Source: Bacteroidales bacterium (GTDB taxonomy: Bacteria; Bacteroidota; Bacteroidia; Bacteroidales; UBA10428). From it: a stretch of DNA of 64,000 bases. Shown in pieces: positions 28,482-37,508 of this stretch (position 1 is its first letter; each line of letters opens with the position of its first letter). The DNA lies in NCBI GenBank assembly GCA_016935435.1, contig JAFGQZ010000081.1, positions 1 to 64,000 on the forward strand, written 5' to 3'. The notes beneath the pieces were generated by a model. The model had not been told where the DNA came from. It searched no databases and saw only the letters and a list, made by a program, of their open reading frames with translations. A program made the translations under genes and the position numbers.

Positions 28482-29579
28482 TCACTCTAATTCGCGTATA
28501 AGGTCGATATACAGGTGGTGCATGTGGTGAAGGAATGCCCCGGCATCGGGTGTGTCGTATTTTTTCAGATATTCATGGTTTGGCTTAAGAACTATGGTTA
28601 TTCCTGTACGCACGTAATTTGCCGTAGGATAAAATTCCGGGCACATAAACCCCGGGTAAAGCTTCTTTAATTCTTTCTCTTTTTTTGCGCCAAATTCTCT
28701 GATGTATTCCTTTTGTGGTTTTGATGCTGTGTTAAATCTGGTTTCGAGATAGTGGTTAACAAACATTCGCCTGAAGGTACTACTTGTTTCGTCCCTGATA
28801 TACGAGAAGATGTTCAGGCTGTTAAAGTCGTTAAGGGCTTGCAGGGAAAAAGGCACCTCAGGCACCCAGTCGTTAGGGTTTACTACATTAAAGAGCCAAC
28901 CTCCCCGGGCGGCATATTCCAAATCGTAAGCAAAAAACAGGTTTCCGGGTTTTGGGGCAGCCGTACAATAGGTTTTAAAGCATATATCGGAAGGCAACAG
29001 CCCCTTTTTCTGTAAATCGAGAAAATAAGCTGATACCAGGTACGAAATAGCACCACCCTGGCTATGCCCTGTAATTATATAGTTTTTAATTCCCGAACGA
29101 TAGCACGAATCGATTTTTGGGAGCATATCGCGCACCAGAAAGGCTGTACTGAAAAGCCAGCCTGCATGTACAGCCGCTTTTGGGTTTTCGGCAAGCTGGT
29201 AGCGAAATGTATCTCCAACAGCTAATACAAGGTAACTGTGGGCAGGCAACATGGCCATAAAGTTATTGGCCAACCAACTTGTGTCGGAATCAACAGTGCC
29301 ACGTGTACTGATTATTGCTGTTTGGTTTTCGGAAACCCAAAGTTCCCACAAGTTCTTTAAGCCTGTCTCCGGCGATTGGTAAACCCTTTTTGAACGAGGT
29401 TCGGGTGTTTCGAGTGTGCCGGTATAGAACGATGAATCGCTGCCAGTGCGTACCGAAACATACATAGCTTCGAGCAGCTCACTTTTGTTAAAGCCCGGCT
29501 GCAACGACTGGCTGCATAGCTTATTTCCGTATATAAACAAGGAAAAAATTAAGCTGATGAGATATCTGTTGGTTGTCAT
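28482..29579 (-). CDS. Class 3 (fungal-type) lipase family protein
   Basis: Alpha/beta hydrolase with nucleophile elbow GHSQGG (Ser about residue 177) and a preceding class 3 lipase layout; exported. The start at 29579 is preferred because MTTNRYLISLIFSLF begins a signal peptide ending near SQS; a longer reading from 29636 adds a non-secretory leader. Likely acts on lipids or esters in the periplasm or outside. It converges on the TPR gene with a 13-base gap and is followed upstream by a small membrane protein. Substrate unknown. Confidence 0.8.
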   Translation of the reverse strand: MTTNRYLISLIFSLFIYGNKLCSQSLQPGFNKSELLEAMYVSVRTGSDSSFYTGTLETPEPRSKRVYQSPETGLKNLWELWVSENQTAIISTRGTVDSDTSWLANNFMAMLPAHSYLVLAVGDTFRYQLAENPKAAVHAGWLFSTAFLVRDMLPKIDSCYRSGIKNYIITGHSQGGAISYLVSAYFLDLQKKGLLPSDICFKTYCTAAPKPGNLFFAYDLEYAARGGWLFNVVNPNDWVPEVPFSLQALNDFNSLNIFSYIRDETSSTFRRMFVNHYLETRFNTASKPQKEYIREFGAKKEKELKKLYPGFMCPEFYPTANYVRTGITIVLKPNHEYLKKYDTPDAGAFLHHMHHLYIDLIRELE

Positions 29580-29644
29580 AGGAAAAAGAAGGTTTAAAAT
29601 TTCTAAATAACAATCTGGTGTGCTGTAAACAAACAAAAATAAGA

Positions 29645-30193
29645 CTATGGCAGGGCCTCGCGGCTTATTTTCCGGAACTTTTCTGCTTTATCGATTTTCT
29701 TTTTATAGCTATTGCCCCCGTGCTGGTTTAATGGCGAGAAAAACAATATTGCAAGAAAAATCAATGCTAAGATAAGACGGTAAACAAAACTTTTTTCAAT
29801 GCTGCGCAGTTTCTTAAAAATAAAAACACCCGACAAAAAAACAAACAAATTAAAAATTACAGCCGTAAGGCTTACCAACAAAAGCATAGAAGCACCGGGC
29901 CATTGAAGCAACATATACAATAAAGCAATGCAGGTTGCCGAAAGGGTCAAACCGGTAAGTTTTGCATAAAAAACCTCGTAACTACTGCTATTTTTGAAGG
30001 GTTTGCATCCAGACAGGAAATACAAGACTGCCAGGCTTATAAGGCTTACAATCATAACCATTTCGCCCTGGCTGGCTTTTCTTTCGTGCAGATATAAACC
30101 GGCAAGGCTAAAAAGAATTAATAAAAGTTCTATGCTTAACAAGTGTTTTATCAGGAACAATAATGGTTTGCTATAATAATCTACGGTTTTCAT
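29645..30193 (-). CDS. Small multi-pass membrane protein, unknown
   Basis: 182 residues with about five hydrophobic helices (near 12-30, 40-60, 70-95, 100-125 and 138-155) and a basic C-terminal tail. I do not recognise a family. It sits 65 bases upstream of the lipase gene on the same strand and may be co-transcribed. Codon use is typical of the neighbourhood, so a real gene is likely. Confidence 0.6.
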   Translation of the reverse strand: MKTVDYYSKPLLFLIKHLLSIELLLILFSLAGLYLHERKASQGEMVMIVSLISLAVLYFLSGCKPFKNSSSYEVFYAKLTGLTLSATCIALLYMLLQWPGASMLLLVSLTAVIFNLFVFLSGVFIFKKLRSIEKSFVYRLILALIFLAILFFSPLNQHGGNSYKKKIDKAEKFRKISREALP

Positions 30194-30462
30194 AATTTAA
30201 CATTGCTTATACTTAAATATCATCTTTAAACCTGTTTTCGATTAAGTTACACTGGCCTTTTTATAAAAAATTAATGTAACTAAACCGTGTTAATTCCGTT
30301 ATTCGCCGGAACAGCCACTGCTTTAGCTCTGATTATAGGCAGAATATTTGAATACAGCAGGTTAAAAAGAGCCACAAAATACAAATAATCTGTTTTTATT
30401 GCAGAAATAATGGCGAAAAGTTTGCCTTGATCAGAAAATGCATTTCGGTAACAAAATATGCC

Positions 30463-30834
30463 CTATTTCTTAAAGATAAAATACACTGCCAGCACCAAAA
30501 AAACAAACCCAATAAAATGGTTCAGCCGAAAACTTTCGGTTTTAAAAAAAAGCAGCGAAAACACTGTGAAAATTATTAGCGTAATAACCTCCTGGATAAC
30601 TTTCAGTTCAACCAATGTAAAAGGGCCGCCATTGCCTTTGTAACCAATACGGTTTGCAGGCACCTGAAAGAAATATTCGAAAAGGGCAATGCCCCAGCTT
30701 ACCAAAACTACGCCAATAAGGGGCAGCATGGCAAACCATTTTATTTCTTTAAATTTCAGGTGGCCGTACCAGGCGAATGTCATAAAAGTATTCGATAATA
30801 CGAGCAAGCCCACAGCATAAAAGCCCTCTTTCAT
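30463..30834 (-). CDS. DUF486 family membrane protein
   Basis: 123 residues with four predicted helices. The FMTFAWYGHLK start and the YFFQVPANRIGY segment are characteristic of DUF486, a small family related to the drug/metabolite transporter superfamily. The role is unknown. The gene lies 27 bases after corA on the minus strand and may be read with it. Confidence 0.85.
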   Translation of the reverse strand: MKEGFYAVGLLVLSNTFMTFAWYGHLKFKEIKWFAMLPLIGVVLVSWGIALFEYFFQVPANRIGYKGNGGPFTLVELKVIQEVITLIIFTVFSLLFFKTESFRLNHFIGFVFLVLAVYFIFKK

Positions 30835-30861
30835 ACATTTTAGAAATTTTTGAAACGAATA

Positions 30862-31794
30862 TTAAAACCACTTCTTTCGCTTGAACAATAAAATGCCCAG
30901 ATATGCCATAAGGAACGACCCCACTAATATAGCCGGGAAAGCCATTGGCCAGTTCTCGAGGAAGTTTACAACGTTCATACCATAGATACTGGCTATTAAT
31001 GTAGGTATCATTAATATAATGGAAATCGATGTTAATTGCTTCATCACAACGTTCAGGTTGTTAGAAATTACCGATGCAAAAGCATCCATCATCCCGCTTT
31101 GTATGTCGGAATAAATCTGCGACATTTCTATAGCCTGTTTGTTTTCAATTACTGCGTCTTCAAACAAATCTTCGTTAATTTCTGTAAGGGAGTTTTTCTT
31201 TTGGTTTTTAAGCTTTGTAAGCACCAGTTCGTTGCCTTTCAGTGATGTTACAAAGTAAACCAGGCATTTTTCCATCTTCAGCAAACGGTTTAGCTCTTCG
31301 TTTCTGATAGACTTTTCTAAATCGGTTTCTATTAACGATGTTTGCTGGTTAATTTGTTTAAGGTATTTTAAATAAACATTTGCTGCCCTTAAAAACAGTT
31401 TCAATGTAAAGTTTAACACATCGGTAACCTGCTGATATTGCTCCCTGTACAACGATGGCTCTTCGGGGGGCAATACTTCATTCACCACCGAGCAAAGTGT
31501 TATGGTAAAACTTTCGGTCATAAAAACCCCTAATGGAACCGTGTAAAAGGGCACTCCGTTGCTTTGGCTCGGGACTGGTATGCGCAAGATTATCAGCGAC
31601 CAGAAATCGTCATACTCTAAACGCGGGCGTTCATCGGTATCGAGTATATCCTGAATGACATCTTCAGGCATCGAAAAATCGTGTATCAGGGTTTGAATTT
31701 CGTCGGCTGTAGGGTTGGTAACATTTAGCCAACAGCCATTCTGTGCGGCAGGAATTTCGATATAGCCCCCCAGGCTCTTAAAAATTCTAATCAT
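30862..31794 (-). CDS. corA: CorA-type magnesium/cobalt channel
   Basis: Divalent-cation channel of the CorA/MIT family. A large cytoplasmic N-terminal domain with a long helix is followed by two C-terminal membrane helices and the selectivity motif YGMN just after the first. The start at 31794 is favoured over 31839 because a perfect AGGAGG lies seven bases before it. Strong Shine-Dalgarno sites are rare in this phylum, so this one helps decide the start. It is followed by the DUF486 gene. Confidence 0.92.
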   Translation of the reverse strand: MIRIFKSLGGYIEIPAAQNGCWLNVTNPTADEIQTLIHDFSMPEDVIQDILDTDERPRLEYDDFWSLIILRIPVPSQSNGVPFYTVPLGVFMTESFTITLCSVVNEVLPPEEPSLYREQYQQVTDVLNFTLKLFLRAANVYLKYLKQINQQTSLIETDLEKSIRNEELNRLLKMEKCLVYFVTSLKGNELVLTKLKNQKKNSLTEINEDLFEDAVIENKQAIEMSQIYSDIQSGMMDAFASVISNNLNVVMKQLTSISIILMIPTLIASIYGMNVVNFLENWPMAFPAILVGSFLMAYLGILLFKRKKWF

Positions 31795-31801
31795 AACTGT
31801 G

Positions 31802-31807
31802 CCTCCT
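31802..31807 (-). promoter_or_regulatory. Perfect Shine-Dalgarno site of corA
   Basis: AGGAGG on the minus strand, seven bases from the ATG at 31794. Genes in this window otherwise show weak or no such sites, so this one is unusual and fixes the corA start. Confidence 0.75.
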
Positions 31808-31839
31808 ATGAGATTTTTCTTTAAAGGAAGCACATACAA

Positions 31840-32133
31840 AGGCCCCCTCTAAATTGTGTTTGTAAAACGCTTATGATACGGGCCTTCGTCCATACTATTC
31901 ATTCGTGTTGATTATCGCCGCGAAGCTACTATTTTTTTTAATACATTATAACTCCTACATGTATTTTTATTTAAGAAATTGTTTATTCTGATAAAGGTCG
32001 AGGCTAAGGTTAAGAAATGAAAGAATGAAGAAATGAGTTGAATTAAAGAAATGAAAAAAATGAAGGAAATTAATAATTAAAAATTAGGGAATACAAATTT
32101 AAAAAAAACTGTTCACCGTTTACTGTTCACTTA
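31840..32133. other. Intergenic region between corA and acyltransferase gene
   Basis: No credible gene. It contains GAGGCTAAGGTTAAG (about 31999-32013), a purine-rich run of ATGAAAG/ATGAAG words, and GTTCACCGTTTACTGTTCAC, a pair of GTTCAC repeats, leading into the heptamer array. The same word order precedes array 1, so both intergenic regions belong to one composite repeat family. Confidence 0.55.
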
Positions 32134-32199
32134 AACTTTGAACTTTGAACTTTAAACTTTGAACTTTGAACTTTGAACTTTGAACTTTGAACTTTGAAC
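32134..32199. repeat. Heptamer tandem array (AACTTTG), array 2
   Basis: Nine consecutive 7-base units of AACTTTG (one reads AACTTTA) from 32134 to 32196, plus a partial unit, ending about ten bases before the stop codon of the acyltransferase gene. Same unit and neighbourhood as array 1, about 16.6 kb away. Confidence 0.9.
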
Positions 32200-32210
32200 A
32201 TTTTAAGAAC

Positions 32211-33341
32211 CTACCTGTGCCCTGTAATAATGTTAAGTGTTTTTGGCAACAGGCGTTTAAGCAAAACATAACCGAAATAGCATACAACAACCGTTGTAAC
32301 AGAAATCGACATGTAAACTACTGCTTTTAACAAAGGCGAATCGGGCTGAAAAAAATAGGAATACACTTTTACCGTAACCCCCAAAACCGAAACCCCGTGT
32401 GCTACATAAATAAAAAACGACGATTTGGCCACACGCCTGTCGGCCCTCACTTTAACATATCCGCGTTCGAGCAGGTATGAAGCTAAAACTATTACTGCAA
32501 GCAAACCAAAAAACCTGTAAACCTGCCGAATAAGGTGAACGTGTATGGGAAGCCCCATTGTGTAAGTATCGAGTATTACTGCAACAATGCATATTATTAC
32601 AATTGCATAGCGGTGTTTACGTGCTTCGGCCACGAGATTTTGTTTGTTTATGCCTAGGTAGGCCCCAAGGCTAAAAAAGAAAACGGCTATACTGCTAAAA
32701 CCGGTAATGGTAGGCCATAACCTTAACAAATAACATAAGCCCAGAATTACAACCCCGTATATTTTTGTGTATTTTATAAAATAATACACCACTGGCGATA
32801 GGAGCGAAATAATAAACAAATCGCGCAAAAACCATAAAGGCACATTCAGGGGTGCTGTTTCAAAAATATGCTGTCCGATAATGTTGGTATCGATAAATGG
32901 CTCGAAATATTTATAGTTCCAGAAAATTGACAACGGGTGTATATCGCTGAAAGAACTTATATATGCATCGTACGTGCCTTTAACCAACGATGTGCACAAT
33001 GGCACAAAAAATGCCAGGAAATTCCAAACAAAATAAGGGACAAGAAGGGTTAGCACCCTATTTTTTGTTTTCGACAGGTAAACACTGGTATTAAACGTAT
33101 CGGTTTTCCGAAAATAAAAATATCCTGAAATAAGAAAAAAATACGGTGTGGCAATAGTAGCCAGTGTTTTGGTAAGTACCCTGAAAAGATCGTAAATGTT
33201 TTCGGAAGTTAACGACGTGTAATCGATAGCCTGCATATCGACAAAGCCGCCCCCATAACTATTGTGGATAAAAACTACCCCAATGCTTATCGGGAACCTG
33301 ATATAATCGAGTGTTTTCGACTGCAACTCTTCGATATTCAT
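32211..33341 (-). CDS. Acyltransferase 3 family membrane protein
   Basis: 376-residue integral membrane O-acyltransferase with about ten helices. The N-terminal FPISIGVVFIHNSYGG carries the His typical of this family near residue 25. Members transfer acetyl or other acyl groups to sugars of O-antigens, exopolysaccharide or peptidoglycan. It stands next to the polysaccharide cluster on the same strand and may decorate its product, but a 384-base gap and terminator separate it from that operon. Confidence 0.85.
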   Translation of the reverse strand: MNIEELQSKTLDYIRFPISIGVVFIHNSYGGGFVDMQAIDYTSLTSENIYDLFRVLTKTLATIATPYFFLISGYFYFRKTDTFNTSVYLSKTKNRVLTLLVPYFVWNFLAFFVPLCTSLVKGTYDAYISSFSDIHPLSIFWNYKYFEPFIDTNIIGQHIFETAPLNVPLWFLRDLFIISLLSPVVYYFIKYTKIYGVVILGLCYLLRLWPTITGFSSIAVFFFSLGAYLGINKQNLVAEARKHRYAIVIICIVAVILDTYTMGLPIHVHLIRQVYRFFGLLAVIVLASYLLERGYVKVRADRRVAKSSFFIYVAHGVSVLGVTVKVYSYFFQPDSPLLKAVVYMSISVTTVVVCYFGYVLLKRLLPKTLNIITGHR

Positions 33342-33682
33342 TGTACCGGAAATTAATTAAAACCTGATAAACTGTATTTTGAAATACTTTTAAAGCAATA
33401 ATACTGGACTGTTATATATAATTATCTTCCTGTTTTACATTTAAACCTGTACCTCCAACACCTGACGTTCGATCTGTAAATACCAATCTGAAAAAATTTC
33501 CGAATGGGAAAAATATGATAGTTCCAATTCTTTTACTTTTTCACAATACAAGTTTTTTTGCCTATTATGTTCAATTCTTCAATAGGCCTAAAATACATAC
33601 GTTTTGGTAAATAATAACAAACATTTACTAACATTTACAACTGTTGGCCCTTTAACCTAAAAGTTTTTAACCAGATAAACAG
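33342..33682. other. Intergenic region, no gene seen
   Basis: AT-rich gap that should hold the promoter of the acyltransferase gene, reading left. A short direct repeat (AACATTTACTAACATTTAC, about 33629-33650) is present. No ORF of interest and no clear -7 box. Confidence 0.4.
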
Positions 33683-33709
33683 CCCCACCTGGATTTTATC
33701 CAGATGGGG
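33683..33709 (-). terminator. Hairpin at the end of the polysaccharide operon
   Basis: An 11-bp GC-rich stem with one wobble (33683-33693 with 33699-33709, five-base loop) lies 16 bases beyond the stop of the last minus-strand gene of the cluster. The T-tract after it is poor, but position and strength fit a terminator for the long operon. Confidence 0.65.
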
Positions 33710-33725
33710 ACATTATATTATGGTT

Positions 33726-34583
33726 TTATTTTAAATATTTTTCTATCAGTTCTTTGGTTTCCTGAATGTGCGGTTTCGATGATGCGCCAAACAGTACCGA
33801 CTCAATTTTCGGGAATTGGCCAAGGTATTCGACAGCCTCTTTCGGCCGTAAGGCCCCGGCAGCCAATACCTGCATGGCAATAGGCCTGAATTGCTTTTCC
33901 CTGAGGTATTTTTCGTAAATTTCTTTGCCGCCCGACATGCGAAAACCAATTTTATTAATCGACGAACAAATTACCGGGTTTTTAACGCCAACCGATTCGA
34001 GCGCATCAAGCAAGGCCGGCATGTTCATGGTAATGTAGCCGGGTTCTGCATTGTATTTTTTACGGATATAAGCATCGTATTCGGCAAAAACCTCGTACAT
34101 TTTAAGGCCAAGCACCATATCGGTAATTACGTTCTGGATAAAAATAACCGGTGTATCGATACCTTTAAACATTTTCATTTCGGCATCGATAAGAATTTGC
34201 ATCAGCTTTAAAAAATCTTTGCTCAAATAGGCCATGCCCCCTTTGGCAAAAGTGCCAAAGATATTGCCAGGAACGTATTGTTTAATAGTGCCCAGTATGC
34301 CGAGTTCTGTTACAGCATTGGCGTATTTATGGGCATAAGGCATACAGGGGTATATTTTGTAGTTTTTATACGATTCAGGGTTGGCCAGAATGTGCTTACA
34401 GATATTGGCTATACGATCGTGCGTAGTGCACATAAAGGTGTTTATACCGGTTTCGATAGACTGATCGAGCACCCTGATTATAGCTTCGTCGTCTTTAAAA
34501 CGAATCGATTGTGCCCTCGATTTTTCATCGGAAAGATGGTTGACCGCGAAAAACTGGTTGTCTCCAAATATTACTTTTTCCAT
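33726..34583 (-). CDS. TIM-barrel protein, aldo/keto-reductase-like
   Basis: 285 residues. The layout (VLDQSIETGINTF early, ESVLFGASSKPHIQET late) recalls aldo/keto reductases, where the late segment binds cofactor phosphate. The place where these enzymes carry catalytic Asp and Tyr reads NTFMCTTHDRI, so classical reductase chemistry is doubtful. The start at 34583 (MEKVIFGDNQ) leaves a four-base gap from the upstream oxidoreductase gene. Last gene of the polysaccharide cluster; probably acts on a nucleotide sugar with the adjacent Gfo/Idh protein. Function uncertain. Confidence 0.6.
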   Translation of the reverse strand: MEKVIFGDNQFFAVNHLSDEKSRAQSIRFKDDEAIIRVLDQSIETGINTFMCTTHDRIANICKHILANPESYKNYKIYPCMPYAHKYANAVTELGILGTIKQYVPGNIFGTFAKGGMAYLSKDFLKLMQILIDAEMKMFKGIDTPVIFIQNVITDMVLGLKMYEVFAEYDAYIRKKYNAEPGYITMNMPALLDALESVGVKNPVICSSINKIGFRMSGGKEIYEKYLREKQFRPIAMQVLAAGALRPKEAVEYLGQFPKIESVLFGASSKPHIQETKELIEKYLK

Positions 34584-34587
34584 CTTC

Positions 34588-35601
34588 TTAAATTTTATTG
34601 TTGTTAACAATCATTTCAATTACCGAATCGGTATAGCATGCCTGTTCGAAAGTGTTGTAACGGGCATTTTTGTTTTCGCCTATACAATCGACGAAATAGT
34701 CGATTTGGGCGCTATATTCTTCACCCCTTAAATAAAAATCGACCGGTATGGCAAAATCGGTTATGTATTTTATAGTCCACCCTTTATCGAGCTTTTGCGC
34801 GGGGGCAGCTTCTTTAAGGTAAATTTTTATTTCGGTGGCATCGCAAATAATTTTTCCCTTTTTGCCCTGCACAGTTATTGAAGTTGACATTTTCCGGTAG
34901 GTTTCGTCGCTCCAGTTTACCAAAAGGGTGCCTGTTAAGCCCGAATCGAGTTCTAAAAGCGAATAAACGGCATCTTCAACGCCTTTGGAGTATATACTCT
35001 TAAGTAAGGTTCCATGCACTTTCGACGGACGGCCCACAACTTCCTGCAAAAGGTTAATTACATGCGAGGCATAATCGTAAAGGCACCCTCCACCCTCGGC
35101 AGAATTCGAACGCCATGTGCCCCCCTTTTCTTTTGTTACCACCGGGCCGTATGCTTCGCCGCTAAAATGCGATAATTCGCCCAAAACGTTTTCACCAAGA
35201 AGCCGCTTAAGCTCCCTGAAAGTGCCGATAAAATGGTTGTGGTAGCCAACCTGGTTGACAACGCCTTTTTTTGCGGCTAAACCAACAATTTCGTTGCCCT
35301 GTTGCGAATTGAGCATAAAAGGCTTTTCGCAGAAAACATGCAAGCCCTTTTCAAGGGCATATTTTACAATTGGGTAATGAAACTTGGTGGGGGTGGCAAC
35401 CACTACAAAATCGAGGTTTTCGTTGTCGATCATCTGAACATAGTCGGAATAGGTTTTCACTTTGGTAAACTTATTGAAAACATCGAGAACCATCGAGGAT
35501 GTATCGCATACCGAAACCATATCGACTTTCGGGTGTGCCCCAACAATTGCGGCATGCGAAAGGCCCATTTTGCCAAGGCCGATAACAGATCCTTTAATCA
35601 T
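34588..35601 (-). CDS. Gfo/Idh/MocA-family oxidoreductase
   Basis: NAD(P)-dependent sugar dehydrogenase, 337 residues. The N-terminal Rossmann fold has GLGKMG (about 8-13), and the family EKP motif appears as CEKPF. A C-terminal beta-sheet substrate domain follows. In surface-polysaccharide clusters such enzymes oxidise or epimerise nucleotide sugars. The start overlaps the end of the WecG-type gene by eight bases, indicating coupling. Substrate unknown. Confidence 0.85.
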   Translation of the reverse strand: MIKGSVIGLGKMGLSHAAIVGAHPKVDMVSVCDTSSMVLDVFNKFTKVKTYSDYVQMIDNENLDFVVVATPTKFHYPIVKYALEKGLHVFCEKPFMLNSQQGNEIVGLAAKKGVVNQVGYHNHFIGTFRELKRLLGENVLGELSHFSGEAYGPVVTKEKGGTWRSNSAEGGGCLYDYASHVINLLQEVVGRPSKVHGTLLKSIYSKGVEDAVYSLLELDSGLTGTLLVNWSDETYRKMSTSITVQGKKGKIICDATEIKIYLKEAAPAQKLDKGWTIKYITDFAIPVDFYLRGEEYSAQIDYFVDCIGENKNARYNTFEQACYTDSVIEMIVNNNKI

Positions 35602-36328
35602 ATTTTTTAAGTTTTAAGAATATTAAAAATACATGCCAGAAGAATTTCATCTGGTTAGCTATATTGCGCCTGAAAATTTCGGGGCGCACAAAAATACGTA
35701 CCAGCCATACCAGTTTCAGCCTGTACCAGATTTTGGCTATAGGCTTCTGTGTACCGGCAAACCAGTCGAAAACATTACCAATGGCTATTACCAGGCCAGC
35801 ATTAAGCTTTTCGCGGTGGCTGCTTGCCCATTTTTCCTGCTTAGGGCAGGTCATGCCCACAAAAACAATGTCGGGCTTAAATGCATTGATGGCTTCTGTC
35901 ATTTTCAGGTTATCGTCGTCGGAAAATTCCGGCTTAAAAGGCGGCGAGTAAGTTTCAACTGTAACAGCCGGAAAATTGACTGTTGCATTGGCCCTTATTT
36001 TTTCGAGCGTTGCCTCCGACGAACCCAGAAAAAATGCCCTGCCCTGCTTCTGTTCGAGCCGGCCCATGAAATGCTGGAACACATCCCAGCCTTGGTTGGC
36101 CTTTATGTTTTTGCCTTTTAGCATTATTGATGCAAAAGCAAAATAAACCCCGTCGAGTACCAGGTAATCGGCAGTTTTTAAGGCTTTTTCAAATTCCTTG
36201 TCTTTTGTAGCAACGCCATACGAATTAGGACTAATGGTGTTTATTACCTTACAGCTTGTGTTTTCTATGGGAACCAGCGACAAATTGTCGGAAAAAACTT
36301 TATAACCTATTGTTTCAACAAATTTCAT
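35594..36328 (-). CDS. WecG/TagA/CpsF-family glycosyltransferase (GT26)
   Basis: Transfers a sugar, typically N-acetylmannosamine(uronic acid), to a lipid-linked acceptor at the inner membrane. The GT26 core motifs are present: SPNSYGVATKDKEF near the start and GMTCPKQEKW, which resembles the conserved xPxQExW. 244 residues is normal. It would act second, after an initiating sugar-phosphate transferase that is not found in the window. It sits between two other cluster genes with overlaps of only a few bases. Confidence 0.85.
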   Translation of the reverse strand: MKFVETIGYKVFSDNLSLVPIENTSCKVINTISPNSYGVATKDKEFEKALKTADYLVLDGVYFAFASIMLKGKNIKANQGWDVFQHFMGRLEQKQGRAFFLGSSEATLEKIRANATVNFPAVTVETYSPPFKPEFSDDDNLKMTEAINAFKPDIVFVGMTCPKQEKWASSHREKLNAGLVIAIGNVFDWFAGTQKPIAKIWYRLKLVWLVRIFVRPEIFRRNIANQMKFFWHVFLIFLKLKKYD

Positions 36329-36334
36329 GGCTAT

Positions 36335-37471
36335 TTACTGAATGAGTTTGTTAATACCATTTACAAAATGGCTTACCATATTGTTAACATTGCTTTTTTC
36401 AGTTATAATACGGCGGCTGTTGTCTTCCATTTCCGATAATTTTTCGGGAGCTTCGTTAATCCTGCGTTCCATTGCCGAAACCAGGCTGTCTAAATCGTGG
36501 CGTTTAAACCTATAGCCCGAATGGTTTTCAATAACCAAATCGTCTTCGGTGCCATCGGCCTCGCTCACAATGCATGTTTTTTTCCAAAACATGGCCTGGT
36601 TAAGGGCCAGTCCGCCAATACCGGGCAAAACAAAGCAGTCGGCAGCGGCAAAGTAAATATCGGCCTCACTGACTATACGGCCCAGGTATTTTATGTTTTC
36701 GTCGTTGTACTTTTTCAATTGCTCTTCGAGCTGTGGGCGCAAAGGGCCGTCGCCAATAATAAGCAATTTTATATTTTTATATTTTTGCCGCAGGCGGGCA
36801 AAAGCATCAACCAGCAAATCGACGCGCTTTTCGAGAATAAGCCCCCCCACGTAAAGGAAGGTAATATAATTGTCGAGCTCCAGTTTTTTTCTTACATCAA
36901 GGGCTGCCGCTACAATTTTTTCCTGGTTTTTCTGCATTTCTTCAATTTCTATCCCATTATAGCAGGTTTCAATTCGCGACTTGTCGATACCCAGGTTCAT
37001 ACAGTAATTGCTTGCATGGGTACTGTATGTAAGGAAATAATCGGCCTTGTGAAAAAATGTCGATACGAACTTATACTTTAACTTCATTAACAATCCTTTT
37101 GCCCTTCCGGGTTCCCAGGCACATGCCCAAATAATTATTTTTTTCTTTTTTCGCTTAGCCCACGAGAGAATGCGGCGCAACGACAAATCGCCGGCAATGC
37201 CCTGCACAATTACCACATCAGGGTTAATTTTCTTAATTTGGGTGTACATGCCCCAATCGTAAACAATATCGAAAGGAAGCACACGGTATTTGTATTCCCT
37301 GAAGCCAATGCTTTTAAAGCTGGTTTCTCCTTCGTAACTAGGCCTTCCGTCTTCTCTTTTCTTATAGCCGTAAAATACGGTCAAGTCGTACCCCGGGGTT
37401 TTCGACAATTTATCGTAAAATGTAAGCCGGTAATGTTGCAGAATTGGAGTAACAAGAACTATTTTGGTCAT
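36335..37471 (-). CDS. GT4-family glycosyltransferase
   Basis: Retaining GT-B transferase of family 4, 378 residues. The C-terminal nucleotide-binding domain begins with FLYVGGLILEKRVDLLVDAF and LLIIGDGPLR; the EX7E-like segment is replaced by a FVLPGIGGLALNQAMFW stretch, an acceptable variant. Soluble or membrane-associated, cytoplasmic face. It adds a sugar to the growing repeat unit; donor and linkage unknown. Confidence 0.87.
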   Translation of the reverse strand: MTKIVLVTPILQHYRLTFYDKLSKTPGYDLTVFYGYKKREDGRPSYEGETSFKSIGFREYKYRVLPFDIVYDWGMYTQIKKINPDVVIVQGIAGDLSLRRILSWAKRKKKKIIIWACAWEPGRAKGLLMKLKYKFVSTFFHKADYFLTYSTHASNYCMNLGIDKSRIETCYNGIEIEEMQKNQEKIVAAALDVRKKLELDNYITFLYVGGLILEKRVDLLVDAFARLRQKYKNIKLLIIGDGPLRPQLEEQLKKYNDENIKYLGRIVSEADIYFAAADCFVLPGIGGLALNQAMFWKKTCIVSEADGTEDDLVIENHSGYRFKRHDLDSLVSAMERRINEAPEKLSEMEDNSRRIITEKSNVNNMVSHFVNGINKLIQ

Positions 37472-37508
37472 ATTTCGAACAATTTAGGGGTTTGTTTGCA
37501 AGTATTTA

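Noticed and set aside
29634-29641. TATTTTTG box as lipase promoter
   Set aside because: Only a -7-like match without a -33 element, at the edge of the upstream gene; a chance match in AT-rich DNA is likely.
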